A stretch of 64,000 nt of DNA from Selenomonadaceae bacterium (GCA_017549815.1 JAFYNH010000007.1:62001-126000); one strand, 5' to 3'. Shown: positions 50,163-58,855, numbered from the stretch's first letter. Notes: a model not told the origin generated them from the sequence alone. Translations and numbers: made by a program.

Positions 50163-50966
50163 CTACTTTATCATTCGCGGCTTTAAAATCAACGTCACAA
50201 AATAAATTATCGCCGCAAATACCACTATCGTCGCTCCCGTCGCAGAATTCAGCTCGTATGATAAAAATAATCCGCTTAATCCCGAACTTAACGCGATTAT
50301 CACGCTCAATATATGATAACTTTTTACCGAGTTGGTTACATTCCGCGCCGCCGCTCCGGGCAAAACTAAAAGCGCATTGATTATCAAAATCCCGACCCAT
50401 TGTATACTTAATGCTACGATTATCGCCAATAATACCGCAAAAATCGACTCAATCAGCTGTGTTTTTATTCCGCGACTTCGTGCCAACGTCTGATTCACCG
50501 AGATTATCAGCAATCGATTAAAAAGTATCGCCCAACTCACCAAAACTATCAAAAATACCACCAAAAGCCCCAATAAATCGCCTTTTGTTATGCTCAACAG
50601 GTCTCCGATTAGAAATCGCGAAAATTTGTTGAATTGTCCGCCCGCCGACATTATCATTAAGCCTAAAGCTATCGCCGTTGAGCTGAAAACTCCTATAACC
50701 GTATCCGCGCCCGCGTGTGATTTGTTTTTTATGTACGTTATCAGCAACGCAAATCCTATCGAAAAGCCCAGCAAGCCCGCAATTTCCGAGCCGACGCCCA
50801 ATAATGCCCCGATTGCTATGCCCGTAAACGCTCCGTGCCCTAATGAGTCTGAAAAAAATGCCATTCGATTCGAGACAACCATTGTCGATAACAAGCCGAA
50901 CAGCGGCGTTACCAATATCACCGCCATTAACGCATTTCTCATAAATTCATACTCAAACAATTTCAT
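50163..50966 (-). CDS. ABC-3 family metal permease (ZnuB/TroC-like)
   Basis: 267-residue integral membrane protein with about eight helices. The ABC-3 pattern is visible (SDSLGHGAFTGIAIGALLG, SIQWVGILIINALLVLPGAA, LSSGLSGLFLSYELNSATGA). It would import Zn, Mn or Fe with an ATPase and binding protein, neither of which is next to it. ATG 50966 chosen; a GTG at 50969 is alternative. The ribosome site is weak. Confidence 0.85.
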   Translation of the reverse strand: MKLFEYEFMRNALMAVILVTPLFGLLSTMVVSNRMAFFSDSLGHGAFTGIAIGALLGVGSEIAGLLGFSIGFALLITYIKNKSHAGADTVIGVFSSTAIALGLMIMSAGGQFNKFSRFLIGDLLSITKGDLLGLLVVFLIVLVSWAILFNRLLIISVNQTLARSRGIKTQLIESIFAVLLAIIVALSIQWVGILIINALLVLPGAAARNVTNSVKSYHILSVIIALSSGLSGLFLSYELNSATGATIVVFAAIIYFVTLILKPRMIK

Positions 50967-51047
50967 CACCGCCGCCGATTATATATTAATCGCTACTTTT
51001 TTCAAGACAGCGGATAAAATCGGCTAAAAATTTTTTTCGTGAAGGTA

Positions 51048-51074
51048 TTGACTATTTTTTTTTTTTTTTATAAT
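51048..51074 (+). promoter_or_regulatory. promoter with a 15-T spacer (possible phase-variable promoter)
   Basis: TTGACT (51048-51053) and a perfect TATAAT (51069-51074) are separated by 15 bp; the run of fifteen T (51055-51069) fills the spacer and gives the first T of the -10. A gain of two T would give the ideal 17-bp spacing. Confidence 0.6.
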
Positions 51075-51137
51075 GGTATGGCGGTTTTGAGTTGAAGTTC
51101 ATTATATAGCAAATATATTTAGAAGTTTGTATCGAAA

Positions 51138-51219
51138 AAATCGCTTTGGTAATCCACTTATCAATGGTAACAATCGTCCTTCCACTGGTTGAGTTCTATC
51201 GGAGCGGTTTTTTCGTTTT
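51138..51219 (+). ncRNA. structured leader or small RNA upstream of the two small ORFs
   Basis: AAAAAATCGCT and AGCGGTTTTTT (11 bp, one G-U pair) close a 57-nt region with further short pairings (GGTAATCCACT, CAATGGTAAC, CCACTGGTTGAG). It lies in the 5' leader between the T15 promoter and the start at 51238, and the 3' arm followed by T6 could also act as a terminator. The 50967-51237 gap has no gene. Confidence 0.4.
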
Positions 51220-51237
51220 CATTTTGAGGAAGTAAGT

Positions 51238-51495
51238 ATGGGAATAATGGAAAGTATCCTTGATTACAAGTTTTTATTCGATATAGGGATTGAAAACGGC
51301 GAATATAAAAGTTTTGAGGACTTAAAAAGCAGAGTTCGGACTGACTACAGGAAATTTGGAATAAATGTTATAAATCATGAAGAAAAAGGCAATGATTACT
51401 ATAACGGCGTAAAAAAAATCAGTCGTTTCGAGGCAATTACTCTGATAAAGTTTAAAACCTGTTCGATATTGGATATAAAACATTATATGGAGTGA
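51238..51495 (+). CDS. small protein of unknown function (85 residues)
   Basis: Not recognised. Polar, lysine- and aspartate-rich, no membrane helix or signal peptide; sequence such as ENGEYKSFEDLKSRVRTDYR. ATG 51238 after GAGGAAG. Followed by another small gene 6 nt on; both sit behind the T15 promoter and end at a strong terminator, so they form an isolated two-gene unit of more AT-rich composition than the neighbours. This suggests an accessory locus (inference). Confidence 0.6.
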   Translation: MGIMESILDYKFLFDIGIENGEYKSFEDLKSRVRTDYRKFGINVINHEEKGNDYYNGVKKISRFEAITLIKFKTCSILDIKHYME

Positions 51496-51501
51496 AAAAA
51501 T

Positions 51502-51780
51502 ATGTCAGGCAACGAAAAAATTGACAGAATCGCGCTGTTAAGGCTGATAAGAAATTATTACGGCTTGGAAAACGGCAAACATATTCGATTGATTGATACG
51601 AGCGGCGATTTAATTGATGTCATAAAAAAATTCTGCTCAATGGTCGGAATTGATTACAGAGCGCGTGATGACAGCTTTGACGAGTATAAAATCGACGGCA
51701 AATGGCAAAATATCCTTTGGATTAGCAGTAACAAAGCTTATGTCCTTGATTATTTCGACAAAAAGCTTGGCATAAAATAA
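51502..51780 (+). CDS. small protein of unknown function (92 residues)
   Basis: Not recognised. Soluble-looking protein with IALLRLIRNYYGLENGKHIR and a C-terminal KAYVLDYFDKKLGIK. Shares with its partner the ENGEY/ENGKH phrase but no clear overall similarity. ATG 51502, weak site (GTGAAAAAAT). The pairing could be a toxin-antitoxin or immunity arrangement, but nothing in the sequence proves it. Confidence 0.6.
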   Translation: MSGNEKIDRIALLRLIRNYYGLENGKHIRLIDTSGDLIDVIKKFCSMVGIDYRARDDSFDEYKIDGKWQNILWISSNKAYVLDYFDKKLGIK

Positions 51781-51820
51781 CTTAAAAAGACTACCACGAT
51801 ATTTCCTCTTTTCCTAAAAA

Positions 51821-51857
51821 AATTCCTTCGTCAAGTGGCGGAGGGATTTTTTTTTTG
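51821..51857 (+). terminator. terminator after the two small genes
   Basis: AATTCCTTCG (51821-51830) / CGGAGGGATT, a 10-bp stem with two G-U pairs, followed by ten T. Confidence 0.8.
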
Positions 51858-51883
51858 CTCAAATCCGTTCAACGTGTTAAAAT
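51856..51883 (+). promoter_or_regulatory. promoter of the DUF1850 gene
   Basis: TTGCTC (51856-51861), 16 bp, TAAAAT (51878-51883) with TGT extension; shares a 16-mer with the cobM promoter. Confidence 0.5.
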
Positions 51884-51904
51884 CATTTCAAGGAGGTATT
51901 AGCT

Positions 51905-52342
51905 ATGAAATTTTTATTTTTAGCCGCCGTCAGTCTCTTTGTTCTCTTCCAAATAACTTTTCAACCCAAAATTGTCGTCGCTACCGAGAATAAAACCCTT
52001 GCAGTCGTCGACGCACAGGAAAATTTGCCGCTCATTATAAATTTTACTCATTCCGTCCAAAAAACGCCCGTCATTGAGGAATTGCAATTCAGAAACGGTG
52101 AATTTTTACTTCTGCGAACAAAATATAAATCTCAAGGCGTCGGATTGCCTTTTGACGCCAGCGACGGGAAATTTTATCGCGACGGAGAATGGTTTATCTT
52201 CGACGACATGAACAGACACTTTAAAAATTTGGAATTGCGAACGGGCAAAGGTACTCGGCTTAAAATCACTTTGAACGGTCGCGAATACGAGTTGTATAAA
52301 ATTTTTCCGCTCGGAACTAAAATAGTTGTAAAAATTATCTGA
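51905..52342 (+). CDS. DUF1850 protein, exported
   Basis: 145 residues with a signal/anchor (KFLFLAAVSLFVLFQITFQ) and the DUF1850 core (NFTHSVQKTPVIEEL, QGVGLPFDAS, KIFPLGTKIVVKI). DUF1850 proteins usually lie beside TAXI-type TRAP transporters; none is in this window. ATG 51905, AAGGAGG site. Confidence 0.85.
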   Translation: MKFLFLAAVSLFVLFQITFQPKIVVATENKTLAVVDAQENLPLIINFTHSVQKTPVIEELQFRNGEFLLLRTKYKSQGVGLPFDASDGKFYRDGEWFIFDDMNRHFKNLELRTGKGTRLKITLNGREYELYKIFPLGTKIVVKII

Positions 52343-52377
52343 ATCGGTTAAAATTCTCCGCAAGGAGGTTTTTTATT

Positions 52378-54105
52378 ATGAATCGACGCGAATTTATCAA
52401 AGGAACTCTGGCTATCTCCGCCGCAAGTTTCTTTTCGCCAACTATTTTAATCGACGGAGGTAATCGGGCTATGGCTAAGGAAAATTTAAGCTGGTGGCAG
52501 AAAAAATCGGTCTATCAAATCTATCCGAAGAGTTTTCTCGATACTACGGGTTCGGGAACAGGCGATTTGCGCGGCGTCATTAAAAAATTGGACTATATCG
52601 CCTCTTTGGGCGTCGGAGCTATATGGTTGACGCCGTTTTTCCCTTCGCCTATGGTCGATAATGGCTACGACATTTCAAATTACACAGATATTGACCCGCG
52701 ATTCGGTACAATGGCTGATTTTGAAGAATTAGTCGCCCAAGCCGATAAACGCGGCATAAAAATCGTAGTCGATTTGGTTTTTAATCACTCTTCGGATAAA
52801 AATCAATGGTTTTTGGAGTCTAAATCGAGTAAAACTAATCCAAAAGCCGATTGGTATATCTGGCGCGACGAAAAAACTAATTGGCGCAGTATATTCGGCG
52901 GTAGTGCATGGGAATTTTGCGAGGAACGCGGGCAATATTATCTGCATACGTTTGCGACGGCACAGCCCGATTTGAATTGGGAAAATCCCGAAGTTCGGCA
53001 AGCTCTTTATGACGCGGCGAATTTTTGGTTAGATAAGGGCGCGGGCGGCTTTCGGATAGATGCGATAGTTTATATCAAGAAACCGAGCGAATTTAAGGAC
53101 GGGATTGTTGATTCGGAGGACGGATTAAGTTCGATACATAATATAACGGCGGCTTGCGACGGGATTTTAGATTATCTGCGCGAATTCAAGGAAAAAGTAT
53201 TCGTCGGACGCGATATTTTCACCGTAGCAGAGGCGAACGGCGTTAAACCCGAAAATTTAAGTGAATGGGTCGGCAAAACGGGCGTTTTTGATATGCTTTT
53301 CGAGTTTAGCCACGTGAATATAATGTTTAATCGCGGCGTGGAGATATGGCATAGGGCGCGGCTGTATAAATTGAGCGAATGGAAAAAGGCATTGAGTGAA
53401 AGCCAAATTGCGACTGCAAACAGCTGGTATCCGATATATTTTGAGAATCACGATCGCCCGCGCTCAGTAAATACATTTTTTCCGAGCGGTTCGGATAAGA
53501 AATTGGCGGCAAAGGCATTGGCGACGATTCTTTTTACTCTGCGCGGAACGCCGTTTATCTATCAAGGCGAAGAACTCGGCTTTGAAAATGCCAAATTCAA
53601 TTCGATAGACGATTACGACGATATTTCTACACGTGGGAATTACGATTTGGCACGAGCGGACGGCTTAAGCGATAAGCAAGCGATGAAATTTGTACATAGA
53701 TTCAGTCGTGATAATGCGCGGACGCCTATGCAATGGGATTCGTCGAAAAATGCTGGCTTTACGAGCGGCAAGGCGTGGTTGCCTGTTCATGACGATTTTA
53801 AGGCTTGCAACGTGGAAATTCAAGAAAAAAATCCCGATTCCGTGTTAAATTTCTATCGGAAACTCAGCGCGTTGCGGAATTCGAGCGAAGTCTTGATTAG
53901 CGGCGAATATGAGGAACTTTATCCCGAAAATGAAGAGCTTTATATCTTTACTCGGACTTTGGGCGACAAAAAGCTTATGACGATTGTAAATTTCACGACG
54001 CACGAAGTAAAAATGCCGATTACAGGCGGCAAAAAAATTATTGGTAACTATAGCGACGAGAAAAATTATTTACGCCCAACGGAGGCGATAATATATGAGT
54101 TTTAA
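52378..54105 (+). CDS. GH13 alpha-glucosidase with Tat-type signal
   Basis: 575 residues. N-terminal MNRREFIKGTLAISAASFF is a twin-arginine-like signal, so the enzyme is probably exported folded. The GH13 oligo-1,6-glucosidase/alpha-glucosidase domain follows: WWQKKSVYQIYPKSF, DLVFNHSSDKNQWF, nucleophile GFRIDAIVY, acid/base VAEANGV, and ENHDRPR with the third Asp. It should release glucose from small alpha-glucans. ATG 52378, AAGGAGG site. The 3' end overlaps the HAD gene by 11 nt. Confidence 0.9.
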   Translation: MNRREFIKGTLAISAASFFSPTILIDGGNRAMAKENLSWWQKKSVYQIYPKSFLDTTGSGTGDLRGVIKKLDYIASLGVGAIWLTPFFPSPMVDNGYDISNYTDIDPRFGTMADFEELVAQADKRGIKIVVDLVFNHSSDKNQWFLESKSSKTNPKADWYIWRDEKTNWRSIFGGSAWEFCEERGQYYLHTFATAQPDLNWENPEVRQALYDAANFWLDKGAGGFRIDAIVYIKKPSEFKDGIVDSEDGLSSIHNITAACDGILDYLREFKEKVFVGRDIFTVAEANGVKPENLSEWVGKTGVFDMLFEFSHVNIMFNRGVEIWHRARLYKLSEWKKALSESQIATANSWYPIYFENHDRPRSVNTFFPSGSDKKLAAKALATILFTLRGTPFIYQGEELGFENAKFNSIDDYDDISTRGNYDLARADGLSDKQAMKFVHRFSRDNARTPMQWDSSKNAGFTSGKAWLPVHDDFKACNVEIQEKNPDSVLNFYRKLSALRNSSEVLISGEYEELYPENEELYIFTRTLGDKKLMTIVNFTTHEVKMPITGGKKIIGNYSDEKNYLRPTEAIIYEF

Positions 54106-54871
54106 GGTAGCGGCGAGCGATTTCGACGGGACATTGTTCATAAATCAGCGAGTTTCCGAAGAAAATTTATCGGCGATAAGGAAATGGCGAGCGGCAGGAA
54201 ATAAATTTGGCATAGTGACGGGTCGAGCTCATGTAATGTTGCCGACGCATTTAGAGGAATTCGGATTGGAAATTGACTTTGCGATTTGCGAAAACGGAGC
54301 GATAATCCACGACGGCAACGGAAAAGTTATCTTCGAGACCGAATTACCGAAAAAAATATTGTTAGAGATAATAAAAGAGCCGTTTGTAATGAAAAGTATG
54401 CATTTGGCGTTCGAGACGGCAGAAAAAGTTTACTGTGCGAACGTAAAGCAAAATTCGTGGGTACTTCGCGAGAAAGATAAATGGAATTTCCCCGTAGAAA
54501 TAATCGAACCCGCGCAGATTGAGAAACTTCCGCGAATAAATCAGCTGGCATTGGATTTTAAAAATCCAGACGAGGCATTTTCAGCGGCAGAAATGTTGAA
54601 TCGAGACTTCGGCGAGCATATTTTTGCACAAAAAAATACTCACAGCGTCGACATAGTGATTGCAGGCATGAATAAGGCGGCGGGCGTCGAAAATTTAATG
54701 CGAATATGCGATTGGCGCGGGAAAGTTTATGTAATAGGAGACGAGTCAAACGATTTGCCGATGATAAGAAAATTTGGCGGCTTTACGGTCGCGACGGCTA
54801 AAGATTTTGTCAAGCGCGAGGCGACAAAGGTTTTTGATTCAGTCGGTGCAATGCTCAACTACTGCTTTTAA
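54095..54871 (+). CDS. HAD phosphatase, Cof/YbiV type
   Basis: 258 residues. Motif I ASDFDGTLFINQ, motif II IVTGRAH, a type-2 cap, and motif IV VIGDESNDLPMIRKFG. Cytosolic sugar-phosphate phosphatases of this family have broad substrates. Translationally coupled to the GH13 gene, which suggests a role in sugar metabolism. Confidence 0.9.
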   Translation: MSFKVAASDFDGTLFINQRVSEENLSAIRKWRAAGNKFGIVTGRAHVMLPTHLEEFGLEIDFAICENGAIIHDGNGKVIFETELPKKILLEIIKEPFVMKSMHLAFETAEKVYCANVKQNSWVLREKDKWNFPVEIIEPAQIEKLPRINQLALDFKNPDEAFSAAEMLNRDFGEHIFAQKNTHSVDIVIAGMNKAAGVENLMRICDWRGKVYVIGDESNDLPMIRKFGGFTVATAKDFVKREATKVFDSVGAMLNYCF

Positions 54872-54934
54872 AATTTTCTGCTAAGGTGTAGAATAGGCGC
54901 GTTTGAACTTTAAAGCAAAGGAGCAAAAAATTTT

Positions 54935-56572
54935 ATGCCCGTAATGGAATATCTGGAGCGTAACGCCACGCTTTACGGCGATGAAGTTGCGCTGGTTGAA
55001 TTAAATCCGACGGTAGCAGACGCGAGGCGCATGAGTTGGAAAGAATTCAGTCTGATAGAATCGAATACATTTGCGCCGTATCGTCGTGAAATAACATGGC
55101 GAGTTTTCGACGAAAAGGCTAATCGTTGCGCGAATCTTTTGATTGAACGCGGAGTCAGGCGCGGCGATAAAGTTGCAATTCTTATGTATAACTGCCTTGA
55201 GTGGCTCCCGATTTATTTTGGAGTATTGAAGGCGGGCGCGATAGCTGTACCGTTTAATTTTCGCTACGACGCGGCGGAAATTTTATACTGCGCGGAGCTT
55301 GCGGAAGTCGACGTAATAATTTTCGGCTCGGAATTTATCGGACGCATTGAAACGAACGCGGAACGACTCAGCAAAGGACGCCTTTTAATTTATGTCGGCG
55401 ACAACTGTCCGAGTTTCGCGGAGAGTTATCACATAATGGTTGACGATTGCTCAAGCCTTAAACCTATGGTCGGCGGGATAACGGAAGACGATTTCGGCGC
55501 GATATATTTTTCATCGGGAACGACGGGATTTCCGAAGGCGATACTTCATAAGCATTTAAGCTTGACGCAAGCCGCGCAGATGGAGCAAAAACATCATTTA
55601 ACGGGGCGCGAAGATAATTTCCTGTGCATACCGCCGCTTTATCATACGGGCGCGAAATTTCATTGGATGGGTTCACTTGTCGCGGGTTCCAAAGCGGTTT
55701 TGTTAAAAGGAACAAAGCCCGAAATAATTTTGGACGCGGTATCAAAGGAGCAATGCACAATCGTCTGGTTATTAGTTCCTTGGGCGCAGGATATAGTTGA
55801 CGCACTGGACAGAGGCGATATAAAGCTTGAGGATTACAAGCTCGACCAATGGCGACTTATGCATATAGGAGCGCAACCTGTGCCGCCGAGTTTGATAAGT
55901 CGTTGGAAAAAATATTTCCCGAATCACGACTACGACACGAATTACGGCTTAAGCGAATCGACGGGTCCCGGCTGTGTACATTTAGGTTTGGAAAATATTT
56001 CAAAAGTCGGAGCAATCGGCGTGCCCGGTTATCGTTGGGAGTGTAAAATCGTTGACGAGGCTAATGTTGAGGTTATTCGCGGCAATGTCGGCGAATTATG
56101 CGTAAAAGGTCCCGGCGTCATGACGTGTTACTACAATAATCCGGAAGCTACGGCGGAAGTTCTCAAGGACGGTTGGCTTTATACGGGCGATATGGCACGG
56201 CAAGACGAAGACGGCTTTTATTTTCTGGTTGACAGGAAGAAAGACGTTATAATCAGCGGCGGCGAGAATATTTATCCCGTTCAGATTGAAGATTTCCTGC
56301 ACAAGTTCAATAAAATTAAAGATGTGGCGGTTATCGGCTTGCCCGACCGTCGACTCGGTGAAATTTCTGCGGCGATTATCGAAATACAGCCGAATATGAC
56401 CTGCACTGAGGAAGAGATAAATAATTTCTGTCTCGACCTGCCGAGATATAAACGTCCGAAGAAAATTATTTTCGCCGAAGTGCCGCGTAATGCTACGGGC
56501 AAGATAGAAAAGCCTGTTCTTCGTAAGCGTTACGGCGCAGATAAATTGGTTGCACTTGAAAATCAAAGCTAA
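54935..56572 (+). CDS. acyl-CoA synthetase (AMP-forming), second copy
   Basis: 545 residues, ANL superfamily. P-loop YFSSGTTGFPKAILHKH, A5 NYGLSESTGPG, hinge GWLYTGDMARQDEDGFYFLV with DRKKDVIISGGENIYP, and catalytic lysine NATGKIEKP. Longer than the copy at 11639 because of an N-terminal insert (RMSWKEFSLIESNTFAPYRR). Substrate not assignable. ATG 54935, AAAGGAGC site. The stop is followed directly by a heptamer array. Confidence 0.9.
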   Translation: MPVMEYLERNATLYGDEVALVELNPTVADARRMSWKEFSLIESNTFAPYRREITWRVFDEKANRCANLLIERGVRRGDKVAILMYNCLEWLPIYFGVLKAGAIAVPFNFRYDAAEILYCAELAEVDVIIFGSEFIGRIETNAERLSKGRLLIYVGDNCPSFAESYHIMVDDCSSLKPMVGGITEDDFGAIYFSSGTTGFPKAILHKHLSLTQAAQMEQKHHLTGREDNFLCIPPLYHTGAKFHWMGSLVAGSKAVLLKGTKPEIILDAVSKEQCTIVWLLVPWAQDIVDALDRGDIKLEDYKLDQWRLMHIGAQPVPPSLISRWKKYFPNHDYDTNYGLSESTGPGCVHLGLENISKVGAIGVPGYRWECKIVDEANVEVIRGNVGELCVKGPGVMTCYYNNPEATAEVLKDGWLYTGDMARQDEDGFYFLVDRKKDVIISGGENIYPVQIEDFLHKFNKIKDVAVIGLPDRRLGEISAAIIEIQPNMTCTEEEINNFCLDLPRYKRPKKIIFAEVPRNATGKIEKPVLRKRYGADKLVALENQS

Positions 56573-56646
56573 GTAATTAGAAATTAGGAACTAGGAGCTG
56601 GGAACTAGTTACTACTAATTCCTAGTTCCTAACAACTAGTCCCTAA
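56573..56646. repeat. heptamer repeat array, head-to-head
   Basis: TAATTAGAAATTAGGAACTA then, after ACTAGTT, CTAATTCCTAGTTCCTAAC units; lies between the ligase stop and the terminator at 56647. Confidence 0.8.
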
Positions 56647-56682
56647 AAAAAGCTGCCGCTCAGTGAGTGACAGCTTTTTTCT
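56647..56682. terminator. bidirectional terminator
   Basis: AAAAGCTG and CAGCTTTT arms with an inner CGCTCA / TGAGTG pairing; serves the ligase and the convergent SH3b gene. Confidence 0.7.
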
Positions 56683-56696
56683 TTGCAAATTTTTAT

Positions 56697-57179
56697 TTAC
56701 TCAATCTCAAGGTAAGTTTTTAAGACGAAGCCGACCATGCCGCGATATTCGACTTTGTAAAAAGAATTCGTCTCGACGCCGAGATATTTAACCTTAGTTC
56801 CGAGCGGAATTTGAATCAGTTCGCGGGCATAAGTGGTAGGTTCTTCGCGCAGAGTGATAGATTGTCTGCAATTAACGACGGTGGCGTCGCGGAAAGGCGA
56901 ACTCGGCGCAATATAATAAGAAATAACATAGCCGACAAGTCCGTCATAATTCACTTTAGAAAAATTATCGTCGACGACTTCGATAAAGCCGACAGCCTGC
57001 CCCAAAGGAATTGTCGCCAAACGATTTCCCGCATGAGTTGAAGGATAATCCCAAAGCGTTATTGATTCTTGGCAATTCACGACGAAATAAGTAGCCTTGA
57101 TATTGTTATCTTCAGCAAATGCGGTTGACGCGAACATAAACATTAACATTGCCGCGCAGATTGTTAAAAATTTTTTCAT
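56697..57179 (-). CDS. exported protein with two SH3b repeats
   Basis: 160 residues: signal peptide (KKFLTICAAMLMFMFASTAF A), then two bacterial SH3 repeats (VNCQESITLWDYPSTHAGNR... and VNCRQSITLREEPTTYAREL...), each closing with a G-V-GYV/GFV strand. Such modules bind cell-wall peptide or ligands outside the membrane. Function unknown. ATG 57179; the gene lies 6 nt after the SYLF gene and is co-transcribed with it. Confidence 0.85.
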   Translation of the reverse strand: MKKFLTICAAMLMFMFASTAFAEDNNIKATYFVVNCQESITLWDYPSTHAGNRLATIPLGQAVGFIEVVDDNFSKVNYDGLVGYVISYYIAPSSPFRDATVVNCRQSITLREEPTTYARELIQIPLGTKVKYLGVETNSFYKVEYRGMVGFVLKTYLEIE

Positions 57180-57185
57180 GTCTAA

Positions 57186-57758
57186 TCACCTGTTGAGTTT
57201 TTTGTCCTTGTAAATTTTGATGCCCTTAAGCGTTGCCTCAAGCGTAAGTCCTTTGGTCGTCATTTGATAAACCCAGACGCCCGGCGCAACGTATTGCGTG
57301 CCCTCGAAAGAGCCGCCGCTTACGCCGTCACTAGCCGACGCCTCTGCACTCGTCCCGAATCTAGTTTTGCCTATGATAAAATTATCCCACGCATCCTTAG
57401 TATTGAGCAAGAAAATTAAATTGTACTCCTTCGCGCCGAGTCCCAAGCCTGCCGAAATTTCTTTCATGCGCAGATAAACTTTTTCGCCCGTCTGATTATT
57501 AACGGCAATGCCGCGCCCGTGACTTGATCCAAGAAACAGTACCTTGACGCCCGAATTTGACAGCGTTGCATAGGCATAACAACCCTTGATAATGCGTTCG
57601 GCATCGGGATATTTTTCGTAAAGTTTTTCAAGCGTTTTGGCTGAAAGTTGGTCGACTTGCCAACGTTGCTCGGAGGCTGAATCTTTTCGTGACGCAAATG
57701 CCGTTGTCATCATCAGCATACACAGAAAAACCGTCGCCAATGTTAAAAATCTTTTCAT
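57186..57758 (-). CDS. exported SYLF-domain (YSC84-like) lipid-binding protein
   Basis: 190 residues with a signal peptide (MKRFLTLATVFLCMLMMTTA) and a SYLF domain (IIKGCYAYATLSNSGVKVLF, RMKEISAGLGLGAKEYNLIF, TRFGTSAEASASDG, VWVYQMTTKGLTLEATLKG). SYLF proteins bind phosphoinositides or act in envelope processes; in bacteria the role is unclear. The ATG at 57758 follows GGAGGTGA and is preferred to the longer frame. Confidence 0.85.
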   Translation of the reverse strand: MKRFLTLATVFLCMLMMTTAFASRKDSASEQRWQVDQLSAKTLEKLYEKYPDAERIIKGCYAYATLSNSGVKVLFLGSSHGRGIAVNNQTGEKVYLRMKEISAGLGLGAKEYNLIFLLNTKDAWDNFIIGKTRFGTSAEASASDGVSGGSFEGTQYVAPGVWVYQMTTKGLTLEATLKGIKIYKDKKLNR

Positions 57759-57797
57759 AAAAATCACCTCCGAAAAGCAATGCATAATTCGTAATGC

Positions 57798-57856
57798 GTA
57801 ATGCGCAATTAGAAGATGTAATCATTGCGCATTACTAATTCCTAATTCCTAATTTC
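57798..57856. repeat. 12-bp palindrome plus heptamers
   Basis: GTAATGCGCAAT (57798-57809) and its perfect reverse complement ATTGCGCATTAC (57824-57835), followed by TAATTCC heptamers that encode the last codons and TAG stop of the next gene. Confidence 0.75.
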
Positions 57857-58780
57857 TCCGTACCTGCCGAGATCAAAGAAATATGTATGCTCGAATTTAT
57901 CCGCCAGAATCACCGCGCTTTTCGTGGCTCCGCAACGCGCCGCAACTAAGGAATTGCACATTGACACCAAGATTATCTGCGTTAAATAATCTTTGCCCTG
58001 TTGATAATGGTCGTTTTCTCTGGAAATGCGACTGTAGGCAACCGATTTGTCTGTCTTTGGATTGTAATCAACATAAACTCTATCAAAAATTATGCACTGG
58101 TCGCCGAATCGATTCTTTAATCGCTCAATGATAGATTTATCTTCCGTCGCCAAGAAAAACTTGTTGCAATTCCATTCCTTAATCTTATCGGCAATCGTAC
58201 TTTCCGCAAGCTCGACGGACGGCGGTATCGGGTGACCTTCAAGTTGCCTTAAAATATAATCCGTCCCGCGCAGAATCACGCCAAGAACTTTATCGTCAGG
58301 GGAAAACAATCTTTCTTTTGTCTGCAAAATTTCCTTCATAAGTTCAGGCTTTACCGCGAGCAATCCCTTTTTAATAAGCATATGCCATTTCGTCAAAGCG
58401 TTATTCTTGTTAGAAAGAAACTCTACTTTGTGCGTGGGATAAGGCTTTACTTCGTTGCTACTTAAAACGATATTCTCGCCGCTGTAAGCCTCTTTAAGCC
58501 CGATTCGCATTGGCTGTTCAAAATAATATTCCCAAGCATTTTCCTTGCCGAGCTTTTCGGGCGGCAGATAAGGATTTGGATAATTTTGCATGTCGACAAC
58601 TGGAATCCAACCTTTAGACTGAGCATAAATAATTTGCCCAGCAATCAAATTGTATCTGCCGAAAAGTCCTACCGTCGTAGAGCCGCGTCGGCAAATGTAG
58701 TAAGTCGGCTTGGACGGGTCGCCCTTTTTAACATAATGTTCGTCCCAATTTTTTCTGTCTATTAAACTTTCAACTGCCAA
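57842..58780 (-). CDS. glycosyltransferase-like protein (fucosyltransferase-type fold)
   Basis: 312 residues, soluble. YYICRRGSTTVGLFGRYNLI at the start and the conserved block KVLGVILRGTDYILRQLEGHP, then CNKFFLATEDKSIIERLKNR and VSMCNSLVAARCGATKSAVI. The R-G-T-D-Y motif and the end pattern are those of GT11/GT23-like (alpha-fucosyltransferase, NodZ-like) proteins; sugar and acceptor unknown. TTG start at 58780 with AGGAGG. The C-terminus EIRN and TAG are encoded by the heptamer repeat. Confidence 0.6.
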   Translation of the reverse strand: MAVESLIDRKNWDEHYVKKGDPSKPTYYICRRGSTTVGLFGRYNLIAGQIIYAQSKGWIPVVDMQNYPNPYLPPEKLGKENAWEYYFEQPMRIGLKEAYSGENIVLSSNEVKPYPTHKVEFLSNKNNALTKWHMLIKKGLLAVKPELMKEILQTKERLFSPDDKVLGVILRGTDYILRQLEGHPIPPSVELAESTIADKIKEWNCNKFFLATEDKSIIERLKNRFGDQCIIFDRVYVDYNPKTDKSVAYSRISRENDHYQQGKDYLTQIILVSMCNSLVAARCGATKSAVILADKFEHTYFFDLGRYGEIRN

Positions 58781-58855
58781 AAAAATTTTCCTCCTTGAAA
58801 AAGCGGCGACGACTCAATAATATGAATCGCCGCCAAAAATTTCAAATGCTTAAAT

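Noticed and set aside
51502..51780. Toxin-antitoxin call for the two small unknown genes
   Set aside because: Only size and pairing suggest it; neither protein has a recognisable toxin or antitoxin motif.
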